Below, one piece after another: positions 1 through 9,013 of a stretch of DNA of 64,000 nucleotides (its first letter is position 1; each line of letters opens with the position of its first letter). The position numbers and the translations under genes are program-made. The notes beneath the pieces were generated by a model, which saw only the letters and a list, made by a program, of their open reading frames with translations, did no database searches and was not told where the DNA came from. Origin of the DNA: Prolixibacteraceae bacterium (lineage in GTDB: Bacteria > Bacteroidota > Bacteroidia > Bacteroidales > Prolixibacteraceae); NCBI GenBank assembly GCA_025210775.1, contig JAOARB010000020.1, positions 1-64,000 on the forward strand, read 5' to 3'.

Positions 1-2
1 CG

Positions 3-25
3 TGCATTCAAGCGATAAATGCAAC
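3..25 (+). repeat. IS30-type left terminal inverted repeat
   Basis: This 23-bp repeat matches the reverse complement of 1118-1140 at 20 of 23 positions; the three mismatches lie together in the middle. It contains the transposase stop codon, read on the minus strand. Confidence 0.9.
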
Positions 26-986
26 TTTTCTATCCATTTTCATAGAATAATAGACCTCGATAGGTTTTAGGTATTGGTATCTTTTACGAGGTCTATTATT
101 CAGTTCATTTTGTATCCTTTCCAAGTCCTTTTGATTTAAGTGTTCAAAAGAACTTCCTTTAGGGATATATTGTCTAATCAATCCGTTCAAATTCTCATTT
201 GCACCTCTTTCCCAAGAGTGATATGGGTGGGCAAAATAGAAGTCTATTCCCAACGATTTCGCAATGTATTTATGTTCATAGAACTCTCTTCCATTATCAG
301 ATGTAATCGTGTAAATCAGACCTTTAAATGGTGTTAGAGCCTCGATTGTTTTTTCAGCTAATGCTTTTGCATTTTTCCCTTTAAGCAGTCGTATCCAACA
401 TAGACCAGTGCTTCTATCATTAATGATTAAGATAGCACCTTTACGATTTTTTCCGATGATTGTATCAATTTCAAAATCTCCAAATCGACTCTTTTCTTCC
501 ACAATAGTAGGTCTTTGTTCAATACTCACCCGACCTTCCATTTTCACTCTAAATTCATTCTTAGAACCTCGTTTTGAATATCGCTTATGTTTGCGCCTCA
601 GGTATTTATACAAATTCCCTCCATCCTTCTTATCCTCCCAGATAAAAAGATAAATCGTTTCGTGTGATACACATTTAACTCCATTTAAATGACTTCGACC
701 TTATTATCTGCTCTGGACTTAAGCCTTCCTTTAGATGACGCTTGATATAAGCTTTCATTGCTTCATCTAAAACAACATGTTTATTTTTATTATGATGCCG
801 TTCTTTGCATAAAGCATCTGCATACAAAGCACAATAACGTCCAGTTTTTGGGTTTAAATTCCTTTTTATCTCTCTAGAAACAACAGACTTGTCTCTATTA
901 ATTGCGTTGCCTATAGATTCTTGGCTAGCTTGGGTTGCATACATCAATTCGATAATATACCTTTGCTTAATATTTAGTTGTCCCAT
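8..986 (-). pseudogene. IS30-family transposase, single frameshift
   Basis: Two minus-strand frames together make one transposase. The N-terminal frame (from about 986 to 675) starts MGQLNIKQRY and carries the IS30 helix-turn-helix (SIGNAINRDKSVVSREIKRN) and the start of the LSPEQI block. The C-terminal frame (to 8) is the DDE catalytic core, with FGDFEIDTI, TSDNGREF and an E near GANENLNGLIRQ. Skipping one A after the two ATA codons near 697-702 restores a continuous EQIIGRSHLNGVKCVSHETIY reading, so a single-base insertion breaks the gene. I see no classic slippery run such as A6-A7, so programmed frameshifting is less likely than mutation or read error. The first in-frame Met is at 995, but MGQL at 986 is the better start. 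Confidence 0.88.
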
Positions 987-1016
987 AATGCACACTATAT
1001 CTTGGTCGGTTAATGT

Positions 1017-1081
1017 GTAAATAATAATGGGACAAACTTAATATTTAGGAGGAGCAATCCTCCTTTTTTGTGCCCATTATT
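1017..1081. other. Nested inverted repeat with terminator-like core inside the IS
   Basis: An inner 7-bp stem (aggagga / tcctcct, loop gcaa) is followed on the plus strand by a run of six T. It lies within a longer imperfect inverted repeat (aataatgggac ... gtgcccattatt). It is inside the IS, upstream of the transposase. The core would terminate plus-strand transcription running out of the IS, antisense to the transposase. Role inferred from structure only. Confidence 0.55.
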
Positions 1082-1117
1082 TTACCTCATTAGACAACCT
1101 CTTTATTATAATATAGC

Positions 1118-1140
1118 GTTGCATTTATGATTTGAATGCA
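1118..1140 (+). repeat. IS30-type right terminal inverted repeat
   Basis: This is the partner of 3-25; it defines the right boundary of the element, after which ordinary intergenic sequence begins. Confidence 0.9.
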
Positions 1141-1260
1141 AGAAACATTAATGAAACAACACACATTACTCAACCCTTAATTCTAAGGTAGTGTAAATTT
1201 AGCAATCTTACCAACGCACTCAAAAACAATACATTACACTATATTTTAGCAAGTTAATAT

Positions 1261-1401
1261 TCAATAGTTAAGCTCTCTAAAGGTGTCGTACAAAGCCTCC
1301 CCTAGTTCTATATTAATTCCATTGGCCTCATCAGGTCTGTTAAGCGTAACGGTTGCTATTCCATTTTCTTTATTCAGTATAATCACTTCTGAATTATTCA
1401 T
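1261..1401 (-). pseudogene. Enoyl-CoA hydratase/isomerase N-terminal fragment
   Basis: Read on the minus strand from ATG at 1399-1401, this gives 46 residues with the typical crotonase N-terminus: a beta strand ENGIATVTLNRPDEANGIN followed by the start of the first helix (IELGEALYDTFRELN), then a stop. Family members are about 250-260 residues, and the oxyanion-hole segment (GxGxxFSAGAD) is absent here and in all three frames downstream to the IS end. I read it as a decayed 5' remnant whose remaining part was lost, probably linked to the neighbouring IS. A stand-alone 46-residue protein is unlikely. Confidence 0.7.
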
Positions 1402-1757
1402 ATGCTATTGTATTATAATTACCTGTATAAGATGGGCTCTATTAAAACGATACCAAAGGCATTTCCCCAAAGAGAGAGGATCAGATATATACCTTCGAAG
1501 ATCATCAAAGCTCCATACAAATGGGGATATTACCCCATCACAGAATGAAATTATAAGTTTTCATGAACAGAGCAAAGGATAATGACAATAGAATAGCAGA
1601 TGGATGAAGCATATCATAGAAAAGGGCATATTTAGAGTACGTGATAGCAAAAAAAAGGATATCGTAACCATGGTCCTCTCCTATCGTCCAACCTTATATT
1701 GAGCTTGACCATAGGCATAAGTAAAACCGTAGATACGACATCCTTACATTTCAATTA
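1402..1757. other. Gene-free stretch, no recognised feature
   Basis: No convincing reading frame, tRNA or repeat is visible here. The 99-codon plus-strand frame over 1283-1582 runs antisense across the crotonase remnant and looks like chance. The segment next to the PepSY gene (1758-1787) contains a short hairpin (ctctgt / acagag, loop gcaa on the minus strand) that may be a weak terminator of the receptor operon. Confidence 0.4.
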
Positions 1758-1783
1758 AAGAGAATCTCTCTGTTTGCACAGAG

Positions 1784-3103
1784 CTAATATCTTTTCTTTA
1801 TGGTGATCCAGAGTCCTGAAAAGAGCATTATCGTTCCAAAAGAGAGGAATATAATAAGCAAACTATTACGTAACCACGGGATCGATTTTAGGCTTCCTAT
1901 TTTAAACGAATGTAATCCTCGATAAAGGAAATTATTCAGACGTTTTTCGTTATCCAAATAGCGCAACACTTTTCCCTCTTTTAGATCCAAGACAAAAGAG
2001 CTATCGCCAGGGTCGTTAGCCTTGATCGTAATGGTGTGATCGTCCTGTTTGGTCAAAGCATATTTCCATTTGGGAGCGAGCTCCTTAAATCTACTACACA
2101 CAAAAGCTTCGTCCCAGACATCGTTCTGCCCTGAAGCAGTAATAATGCGATGGGAGCCATCTTTAGAGGAGATCTTAAGGAGTGCTGTGCCTCCTACATT
2201 TTTCCATTCCATCGCTACGATGCCATCCAAAGAGGAAGGAAAGATCTTTTGGTTGTTATCTATCCACGGTGCGGGTTGCCACAGTGAAGCCACGTCCGTT
2301 TTTATTCCCTTCGGAGCAAAACGATTAGAGACATGATGCAAAGAGAAAAAACCACTTAATATCCATGTGATGACCACCAACCCGAATGCCATACCAAAGA
2401 AGAAATGGTATCGGTGGGCTTTCTTCTTATATGGATTACGTTTTTTGGCTTTAAAAAAGACCATCCAACCATAGATATATCCCGTTATGGCAGCCAACAA
2501 AGAGAACAGACACAAGATCTTAATCACATTAACCCAAGTAGAGGTATGCTCTCTTAAGGATTTAAAATACAACCAATGGGGTATGGCTCCAAAATAGGCT
2601 ACCCACCTCTGTTTTGGAGTAGTCTTTTGAACGACCTCACCGTTCACAGAGGAGATATAGAGCTGTGTACCATCCTCAAAATAATATTTATAAATGGGCA
2701 ATAATGGTCGTTTATGGCTCCAAGGAATCCATGTGTCAAGATCATTAAGTAGCTTCTTTTCCATGGGTGTTTTTTCCATCAGTAAGGCAGCATAACGATC
2801 ACAAGCTTCCGATGGTTCTAGTAAGATCTTCTTCAAGAAGACAGTGTCTCTTGAAGAAGATTTATATTCGGTAATCTCTTTCCAACCAAACGCACAATAA
2901 GTAATTTTCTTACTCGTGTATTGTCCTTCTAGATGAGGTTGGATCTCTTTAGGGATCATGGGGCCTCGTTTCTTTGTCCAAGAAGAAGAGGCATGAGGGA
3001 ATCCTCCAATAATCATAAAGAAACCACTAATAAACCATACCAACATTATTGGTAGGAATATCAATCCAAAGATGCGATGGGTTTTTAAAAGAAATTTTTT
3101 CAT
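1784..3103 (-). CDS. PepSY-associated membrane protein paired with TonB receptor
   Basis: This 439-residue inner-membrane protein belongs to the PepSY_TM (PiuB-like) family, whose members accompany siderophore or metal-chelate receptors and are thought to act on the imported ligand, possibly as membrane reductases; the precise activity is not established. Transmembrane segments are visible at about 13-33 (IFGLIFLPIMLVWFISG), 190-215, 233-252 and 410-432. His10 in KTHRIFG, His229 in KAHRYHFFFG and HHVSN near the third helix resemble haem- or metal-ligand positions of the family. The gene starts 4 bases after the receptor gene, so the two are almost certainly co-transcribed and share the upstream cobalamin riboswitch. 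Assignment to the family is firm; substrate is inferred. Confidence 0.82.
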   Translation of the reverse strand: MKKFLLKTHRIFGLIFLPIMLVWFISGFFMIIGGFPHASSSWTKKRGPMIPKEIQPHLEGQYTSKKITYCAFGWKEITEYKSSSRDTVFLKKILLEPSEACDRYAALLMEKTPMEKKLLNDLDTWIPWSHKRPLLPIYKYYFEDGTQLYISSVNGEVVQKTTPKQRWVAYFGAIPHWLYFKSLREHTSTWVNVIKILCLFSLLAAITGYIYGWMVFFKAKKRNPYKKKAHRYHFFFGMAFGLVVITWILSGFFSLHHVSNRFAPKGIKTDVASLWQPAPWIDNNQKIFPSSLDGIVAMEWKNVGGTALLKISSKDGSHRIITASGQNDVWDEAFVCSRFKELAPKWKYALTKQDDHTITIKANDPGDSSFVLDLKEGKVLRYLDNEKRLNNFLYRGLHSFKIGSLKSIPWLRNSLLIIFLSFGTIMLFSGLWITIKKRY

Positions 3104-3107
3104 TATA

Positions 3108-5357
3108 CTATAGTTTTACACCAAGTGTGACACTCCAGTTGCGACCCGGAGAAGCGATATATTGGTTAGAGTAGACTGCAGAATCATAATACAACTCATC
3201 CGTAAGGTTTTTAACATTCAGTTGTAACCAATAGTGTTTCTTGTCATAACGAGCCCCTAAGTTCTGAACGACATAAGATGGTACTTCATAACTATTGCTA
3301 CTATTGGTGAATTGTTTATCTGTATAAACGACTCCCCACCACATAGACAATCCTTTCATCGCACCAGTAGTAAATTTATAGTCCAAAGAACCGTAAGCTG
3401 TATTTTTAGGAGAGAAACTACCTTCTTTGTCATTTGAATCTAACGTTTCGTTGTAGCCATATCCTCCACGTAGTTTCCAATTATCAGCAAACAACCAAGA
3501 GAAGTCAAGCTCAGCTCCTTTTGATTTCACTTTTCCTAATTGGCTATATATATTTTTGTTCTCTTCGTTCTTACCGACATAAGTTTTCACATTGTGTTTG
3601 GTAATGCTATAAACGTTTGCTTGTAGAGAGAAGAATCTTTTTTCCACCTTAGCTCCTAACTCATACTGCACCCCATCTTCTGGGTCAAACACATGATCTT
3701 TAGAAGAGGCATCGTAAGCCACCCCATTCTTGTCTTGATAGATATAGTTAGGGTTATAAACCTCACGATAAGGACGATAGAAACTAGATACCGAACCAAA
3801 TAGTGTAACATCATCCATCACCTCTTGGACTAATCCTACTTTATAAGAGAAAGAGTTGTCTTTCATTGATTTGGTATCACTGATATTAGACCAGTTTTTA
3901 TCGCTGTCCACATCCGCCGTTTTCTTGTCATAGAAAAAGAAATCATAACGACCACCAAGCATCAGTTTGGTTGTATTGGTTAACTCCACAAGATCTTGTA
4001 GGTAGAAGCCAAATATTTTATCATCGTAAGCATTTACACGAGAAAGCTTATGGAAGATATCTCCTTGATCAAGGGTTGGATTCTCTACAGAAACCAAAGC
4101 ATGTTCACCAGGTCCATAAACATCATCTTTACCATATCCGGTATAGGAATTTCTATCCGTATAGTAAGAGTTATGCCCAAGAGTAATGTGGTGGTCCATA
4201 CCTAGAACATTTACTTTAGATAGATATTCTAAGCTTGCTTGAAATGTACGAGTAACATGTTGGAAACGTAATGGATAACTTCTTTGAAGCGTATTTACAT
4301 CGATATACGTTTTTGTATCTCCATTCATGTAATAATGATCCATTGTCTTATCCTTAGAGGTAACATAGGTTAACTCTTCTGTAGAGAAGTAATCAATATT
4401 GTCATCATTATAGGAAGCTACCAGTCTCAATGATTGATCTTGGGTAAAATCATGCGTCCATTCTACCGACACATTTTTGTTTATTGATTTTAGGAAATCA
4501 GCAGGATCGTTATAACGCTGTTCTCTAGTCATATTAGATGGCAATTCACCTTTGCTATAAACTTGCTTATCCGTTGCTGTTTCGAATATATTATTCTTAA
4601 AAGCAGGCGTACCTGCCTCTGTGTCATAACGATCATTAAAAGTACCTATACGTAATTCAATATTGTCATTGGTAGAAGGTTTCCATCCTAAAGCAAAATA
4701 TAGGTTGTTAATCTTTTTACCATTGTCTCTCCATCCATCAGTACGAAGAAGTTCTCCATCTAAACGTACCGCTAGGTTAGGATTGATATGCTTAGAATAA
4801 CTTAATCTAACATCATGACTATTGTATGAGCCGATATTGTATAGCAAAGAGCCTTCTTCTTTATCCCATGGGGATTTTCTTACGATATTAATAATTCCTC
4901 CAACAGAAGAGCCACCATAAAGAGCAGATGCCGGTCCTTTTAGATACTCTACTCTTGCTACATTAGCCAAAGAAGACATAGGAGCACTACTAGAATAGAC
5001 CATACGGTAATCGATTTGTCCATCCATCATGATTACTGGTTTACCAAAACCTCTCATACGGAATGTTTGGAAACCACCATAGTTTTGTCTTGCTTTAATA
5101 CCTGTGGTGTAGTTGAACGCATCATTGATGCTTTTAACATCCAACGTCTCCATCTCTTTGGTGTTAATGGTGGCAGTAGATACAGGAATGTATTTTAGTG
5201 GGACGTCCACTTTAAGTGCACTCTCTTTGGTGTGAAGAGAAGTTCCATGAATAGCGACCTCATCGATTTGGATGGTATCTTTATCGATACGGGTCTGAGA
5301 AAAGACATGCCCCGTTATAAGGCATAAAATTAGTGTTAACGATGTAGTGAATTTCAT
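3108..5357 (-). CDS. TonB-dependent outer-membrane receptor (cobalamin-riboswitch controlled)
   Basis: A 749-residue receptor with a signal peptide (about 1-20, ending HVFSQ), a plug domain (about 45-165; FRMRGFGKPVIMMDGQ, then VEYLKGPASALYGGSSVGGIINIV) and a 22-strand type barrel to the C-terminus. Plug and barrel resemble the siderophore-receptor group (FhuA/FoxA-like) more than SusC. Energy comes from TonB-ExbBD, which is not encoded here. A cobalamin riboswitch lies in the 5' untranslated region, so expression is expected to fall when B12 is plentiful. The cargo may therefore be a corrinoid, cobalt chelate or a compound used when B12 is scarce, rather than ferric siderophore. The gene is followed at once by the PepSY membrane protein. 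No CarboxypepD_reg-like N-terminal extension of the Bacteroidota SusC type was noticed. Confidence 0.9.
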   Translation of the reverse strand: MKFTTSLTLILCLITGHVFSQTRIDKDTIQIDEVAIHGTSLHTKESALKVDVPLKYIPVSTATINTKEMETLDVKSINDAFNYTTGIKARQNYGGFQTFRMRGFGKPVIMMDGQIDYRMVYSSSAPMSSLANVARVEYLKGPASALYGGSSVGGIINIVRKSPWDKEEGSLLYNIGSYNSHDVRLSYSKHINPNLAVRLDGELLRTDGWRDNGKKINNLYFALGWKPSTNDNIELRIGTFNDRYDTEAGTPAFKNNIFETATDKQVYSKGELPSNMTREQRYNDPADFLKSINKNVSVEWTHDFTQDQSLRLVASYNDDNIDYFSTEELTYVTSKDKTMDHYYMNGDTKTYIDVNTLQRSYPLRFQHVTRTFQASLEYLSKVNVLGMDHHITLGHNSYYTDRNSYTGYGKDDVYGPGEHALVSVENPTLDQGDIFHKLSRVNAYDDKIFGFYLQDLVELTNTTKLMLGGRYDFFFYDKKTADVDSDKNWSNISDTKSMKDNSFSYKVGLVQEVMDDVTLFGSVSSFYRPYREVYNPNYIYQDKNGVAYDASSKDHVFDPEDGVQYELGAKVEKRFFSLQANVYSITKHNVKTYVGKNEENKNIYSQLGKVKSKGAELDFSWLFADNWKLRGGYGYNETLDSNDKEGSFSPKNTAYGSLDYKFTTGAMKGLSMWWGVVYTDKQFTNSSNSYEVPSYVVQNLGARYDKKHYWLQLNVKNLTDELYYDSAVYSNQYIASPGRNWSVTLGVKL

Positions 5358-5494
5358 TATATGTTCAATTTTAAATAAGTGTATTCCTATTCAAAATCAA
5401 ACTACCAAGCAACAGATATCTATCATTGAGAATATCTTCTTCCCCCCAATGTATACCTAGCCATTATTCCCGATAGCTGATTACGTAACTTATA

Positions 5495-5665
5495 TGAAGT
5501 AGGTTTTCTGACTTGGAATCCGTTTAGCTCCTTCCCAACTCCCTAGAGTCAGTGGCTTTCTGCTAAAAAGTATACATTCCTTACAGCTGCGGGTACAGTT
5601 CTTGATTTACACAAGATTCCCTAAGTAGCAAACCATTAGATTCACTACAAACCTTCAAAAAGCAC
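5495..5665 (-). promoter_or_regulatory. Cobalamin (B12) riboswitch
   Basis: Read on the minus strand, the segment contains the ordered conserved blocks of the cobalamin aptamer: gggaatcttgtgtaaatc, aagaactgtacccgcagctg (the B12-box-type C-C-C-G-C core), then gccactg, and finally ccaagtcagaaaacctac, which pairs back to the 5' aaggtttg to close P1. It lies 138 bases upstream of the TonB receptor start and in the same direction. The expression platform between 5358 and 5495 has a possible gatat / atatc hairpin, but I cannot decide between transcriptional and translational control. Confidence 0.92.
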
Positions 5666-5816
5666 GCAATTTTAGTCAAAAAAAGAGAACCATGCAACGG
5701 CATGATACGATTTGTGAATAAAAAAAATTTAAATAAAATTTATTTATAGAGTAGAAATATCATTATTTTACTGTTATACTTGTAATGAATATTACGACTA
5801 GGAAAAATTCTATTAA

Positions 5817-6668
5817 ATGTACAAAATCAAATATGCCCCATTCTACCTTGCCTCATTACTTCCTTTAAGAATACTATATCTCTTTTCAGATATTGGAGCT
5901 TTTATTCTATATCGAGTATTAAAATATCGTAGGGACGTTGTTTCATCCAATTTACGTCAAGCTTTCCCTGAGAAAGATCAAAAAGAGATTGATACCATTG
6001 AAAAGGAATTCTATCATCACTTTTGTGATATGTTTATGGAAGCACTAAAGACAATGAGTATCTCTAAAAAGAGTGCAAGGAAACGTTATATTGTAGAGAA
6101 TCCAGAATATCTTGAATCCCTATACAAAGAAAATAAGAGTGTTGTTCTCTACTCCTCACATCATGGTAATTGGGAATGGTTTTCTATCTTTCCACTAAAT
6201 GTACCACATCATGTCACGGCCTTTTATAAGCCATTACGCAATAAATATTTTGATGGACTAATGCTTCTTATGCGTCAGCGCTTTGGCGTAGAGTGTATTC
6301 CATCGAAGAAAGGATATAGAGCTTGTCTTAAACAGAAAAAAGAGGGGGTCATCGCCTTAAACTGTATTATTGGAGATCAAACGCCGAAAGAGACATCGGG
6401 GTCATATAGAACAACGTTCTTTCATAGAGAGACCTCATTTTTTACAGGAGCAGATATTATTTCAAAAAAGACAAACCAGTGTTTGGTCTATCCACAAATA
6501 AGTAAAGTCAAAAGAGGCTACTATAGAGTTCGATTTGTAGAGATCCATAAAAATCCTAGCGAAATAAAAGACAATTCATTGATCGAGAAATACATCACTC
6601 TACTAGAGGCCTCTCTTAGAGAATACCCAGCGATGTGGCTATGGAGTCATAAACGTTGGAAACGCTAG
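5817..6668 (+). CDS. Lysophospholipid/lipid A acyltransferase (LpxL/HtrB-like)
   Basis: A 283-residue member of the bacterial lipid A biosynthesis acyltransferase family, which transfers a secondary acyl chain to the Kdo-lipid A precursor at the inner face of the inner membrane. The catalytic HX4E motif is at His115-Glu120 (SSHHGNWEW); an N-terminal hydrophobic helix (about 8-33) anchors it. A conserved GDQTPK segment follows the motif, and the length is typical of Bacteroidota members. The start at 5817 gives the usual N-terminus. The next gene (a TPR lipoprotein) begins 47 bases downstream, so they may form a two-gene unit. Confidence 0.88.
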   Translation: MYKIKYAPFYLASLLPLRILYLFSDIGAFILYRVLKYRRDVVSSNLRQAFPEKDQKEIDTIEKEFYHHFCDMFMEALKTMSISKKSARKRYIVENPEYLESLYKENKSVVLYSSHHGNWEWFSIFPLNVPHHVTAFYKPLRNKYFDGLMLLMRQRFGVECIPSKKGYRACLKQKKEGVIALNCIIGDQTPKETSGSYRTTFFHRETSFFTGADIISKKTNQCLVYPQISKVKRGYYRVRFVEIHKNPSEIKDNSLIEKYITLLEASLREYPAMWLWSHKRWKR

Positions 6669-6715
6669 ATGATGATAAAAATCCTAATCGCCATAATTCC
6701 ATAAAATTTAAAATC

Positions 6716-7987
6716 ATGAAAAGAATAGTTCTTTTTTCCCTTGCCTTGCTTTTATTCACCATGTGTAAAAGCACCCAAAAGATTGTCAATAACGATACCC
6801 ATACTCCTGAGGAGACGACAATAGATAAATCTGAAGCGATCAAAAATGACAAAATTGACCTTGCTTTAGAATATGCGAAAGAACGCATAAAACAGTACGA
6901 TTACAAAAGAGCAGCAGACACATTAGATGTATTGTATAAAGAAAAATGCTATAACAGCAAACTAATCAAGCAACTTGAGTCTGTTAATTTTGTCATGGGG
7001 GACTATGCAAAATGTATCTTCCTTATTGGTGAGTTGGAAACTGAAAAAGAACTATCTTATCAAATGAAAGTACATAAAGGCATTGTTTATAGAAAACTAG
7101 GAGATACCTACAATGCAATTATGTCCTTTAATATTGCTCTTAAACAAGACAGCACCAATGTATTTGTTTTGGAGCAGTTAGGGGATATGAGAAAAAAGAT
7201 TGATAATAAAAAAGGAGCCGCAGAGCTCTATCTTCTTGCTCTTAAAAATGGGGCAGCCCCAAGTGTACTAAATAAATATCTAGGATATCTTATCTCACAA
7301 AAGAAAGGAGAAGAAGCATTACAAGCCATATACGATTATGCTCCGAGCCCTATGAAATCGTATAAGAAACTTCGCTTTAATTATGCCATGATTCTTTTTA
7401 ACCTAGAACGATTTGAAGATGCATATGATCAATTTACCTCTTTAATAAAGGATAGAGACAAGAACCCTATGATCCATTACTATGCAGGACTCTCTAAGTT
7501 CAAACAAAAGAAATATAAAGAGGCAGTACCTTGTTTTGAGAAGTTTCTCTCTAAAACAGAGAAGATAGACAACTATGTTCCTTATCGTGTTATGGGTAGT
7601 TGTTTTCTAAAGGTAGAGAATCTAGACAAAGCGCTAGAGATGTTTAATAAAGCACAAGAGATAATCTATCCGAAGGAACAAGAGATATTGTCGGTGTACA
7701 CCAACTTGGCAGATATATACAGTAAGAAAGGAGACAATAGCAAAGTGCTACAAGCCTATGTTAATATTGAGAAGTTCTACCCTAACAATAATATAAACCT
7801 CTTTCAAACGGCTGTTTTCCATCAATCAAAGACAAAAAACTTTAAGAAGGCAGCGGCTTATTATAAGAAGTTACAAAAATCTATGACACCAGATGATACC
7901 GTAAATAATCAATTAAATAAATTCTTTTACGAGACATCTGAGACAGAGTTAAAGAAATTAGAGAAATACCTCTTCTGGACCAAATAG
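6716..7987 (+). CDS. TPR-repeat lipoprotein
   Basis: The chosen start (6716) gives MKRIVLFSLALLLFTMCKS, a lipoprotein signal peptide with lipobox LFTMC; the 20 extra codons of the longer frame overlap the preceding gene and lack a signal, so I reject them. The mature 423-residue protein is a series of tetratricopeptide-like helix pairs, such as DAYDQFTSLIKDRDKNPMIH and KALEMFNKAQEIIYPKEQEI, over about 150-400. Such proteins act as envelope scaffolds; no enzyme motif is seen. Specific function unknown. Confidence 0.78.
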   Translation: MKRIVLFSLALLLFTMCKSTQKIVNNDTHTPEETTIDKSEAIKNDKIDLALEYAKERIKQYDYKRAADTLDVLYKEKCYNSKLIKQLESVNFVMGDYAKCIFLIGELETEKELSYQMKVHKGIVYRKLGDTYNAIMSFNIALKQDSTNVFVLEQLGDMRKKIDNKKGAAELYLLALKNGAAPSVLNKYLGYLISQKKGEEALQAIYDYAPSPMKSYKKLRFNYAMILFNLERFEDAYDQFTSLIKDRDKNPMIHYYAGLSKFKQKKYKEAVPCFEKFLSKTEKIDNYVPYRVMGSCFLKVENLDKALEMFNKAQEIIYPKEQEILSVYTNLADIYSKKGDNSKVLQAYVNIEKFYPNNNINLFQTAVFHQSKTKNFKKAAAYYKKLQKSMTPDDTVNNQLNKFFYETSETELKKLEKYLFWTK

Positions 7988-8004
7988 GATAAACAGAGGC
8001 TAAA

Positions 8005-8045
8005 ACAAACAAGAGAAATAGAACAGATCTATTTCTCTTGTTTGT
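8005..8045. terminator. Bidirectional terminator between convergent genes
   Basis: A perfect 17-bp stem (8005-8021 with 8029-8045) and a 7-base loop lie between the convergent TPR-lipoprotein and APS-reductase genes. The plus strand ends in ttgtttgt, a poor U tract, so efficiency is uncertain. Confidence 0.7.
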
Positions 8046-8054
8046 ATGGTAAGA

Positions 8055-8759
8055 TTATTTTTTCTTGTGTAATCCACACTCTTTTGTATCAGGATCTTCC
8101 CAATACCATCTACCAGCTCTTACATCTTCGCCTTCCATGATAGCACGTGTACATGGTTGACAACCAATAGAAGGATAGTTTTGATCATGAAGGGTGTTGT
8201 AAGGAATAGATTTTTCCTTAATATAATCCCACACTTGAGATTCACTCCACTCAATCAATGGATTCACTTTGATCATTTGGTTTCCTTCGTCCCATTCTAC
8301 TACTTGCATATTGGTACGGGTAACTGACTGCTCTTTACGAAGGCCACAAATCCATACATCCAATCCCTCGAAAGCTCTCTTTAGAGGTTGGATTTTACGA
8401 ATCTGACAACATCTTTTTCTTTTTTCTACACTCTCAAAAAAAAGATTGATCCCTTCATTGTTTACCATCTCCTCCACTTTTGAAGCATCGGGGAAATAGA
8501 TTTTCATTTTAATACCATATTTGGTGTTGGTACGATGAATAAGATCGTAAGTCTCAGGGAAAAGACGTCCCGTATCTAGAGTAAAGATAGAGGCTTCTTT
8601 GTCAATATTTTGAACCATCTGTGTTAGCACCTGATCTTCTGCACCAAGACTAGAAGCCAAAGCTATTTTGCCCTTAAACTCATTAAGGAAAAACCTTAAT
8701 ACTTCCTCCGCAGATTTATCTTGGAGCTGTTGGTTCCAAAGTTCTATTTTTTCTCTCAT
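8055..8759 (-). CDS. cysH: Adenylyl-sulfate (APS) reductase, CysH family
   Basis: A 234-residue assimilatory sulfonucleotide reductase that converts APS to sulfite with thioredoxin as donor. The four iron-sulfur cysteines of the APS-reductase type are present (Cys117-Cys118 in KRCCQI, Cys200 and Cys203 in GCQPCTR), which argues for APS rather than PAPS as substrate. The catalytic Cys228 sits in the C-terminal ECGLH motif, and the nucleotide-binding SSLGAEDQ and LDTGRLFPET loops are intact. The choice of APS fits the window: cysD and cysN at 24.3-26.6 kb make APS and no APS kinase is seen. The gene has its own promoter and is separated by a terminator from the ilv/leu operon that ends upstream of it. 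Confidence 0.92.
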   Translation of the reverse strand: MREKIELWNQQLQDKSAEEVLRFFLNEFKGKIALASSLGAEDQVLTQMVQNIDKEASIFTLDTGRLFPETYDLIHRTNTKYGIKMKIYFPDASKVEEMVNNEGINLFFESVEKRKRCCQIRKIQPLKRAFEGLDVWICGLRKEQSVTRTNMQVVEWDEGNQMIKVNPLIEWSESQVWDYIKEKSIPYNTLHDQNYPSIGCQPCTRAIMEGEDVRAGRWYWEDPDTKECGLHKKK

Positions 8760-8803
8760 TAAACGTATATTTTATCGTTTGCTATCCAATTCGTTACTAA
8801 ATG

Positions 8804-8811
8804 CAAAGATA
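8804..8811 (-). promoter_or_regulatory. -7 promoter element of cysH
   Basis: The minus strand reads TATCTTTG, an exact match to the Bacteroidota -7 consensus TAnnTTTG, 45 bases before the cysH start. A T-rich -33 (TTTT) lies 19 bases further up. Confidence 0.6.
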
Positions 8812-9013
8812 CAAAATAGCACTATAACGAAAAATAGTCAACAAGAGACCTTCATTAGAGTTCATTCGTAGAAACAGAGAATATCGATGCTTCATTCAGG
8901 GGCACCAAACAAAATATAGATATATATATTTCTAGGAAAAACTTTTAAACAAAATCTTCGTTGTTAAATCAATAAGAGAATGTAAATATGATCTAAAACT
9001 ATCATCTACAAAC

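Larger units (their letters stand above)
3..1140 (-). mobile_element. IS30-family insertion sequence, complete ends
   Basis: The element is bounded by 23-bp imperfect terminal inverted repeats at 3-25 and 1118-1140, which match at 20 of 23 positions; both outer ends read tgcattcaa. It contains one transposase gene on the minus strand, whose stop codon lies inside the left repeat, as is common in compact IS elements. The transposase is interrupted by a frameshift near 697-702, so this copy is probably not autonomous unless the shift is a sequencing error. A target-site duplication cannot be tested because only two bases precede the left end. Confidence 0.9.

Noticed and set aside
690-705. Programmed frameshift in the IS30 transposase
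   Set aside because: No A6-A7 or X-XXY-YYZ type slippery run was found; IS30 elements normally use one frame.
1049-1071. Riboswitch or attenuator upstream of the IS30 transposase
   Set aside because: The stem is short and its T run is on the strand opposite to the transposase; a simple terminator-like hairpin explains it.
1283-1582. 99-codon plus-strand frame
   Set aside because: It runs antisense across the crotonase remnant, has no recognisable domain, and its composition looks like translated intergenic DNA.
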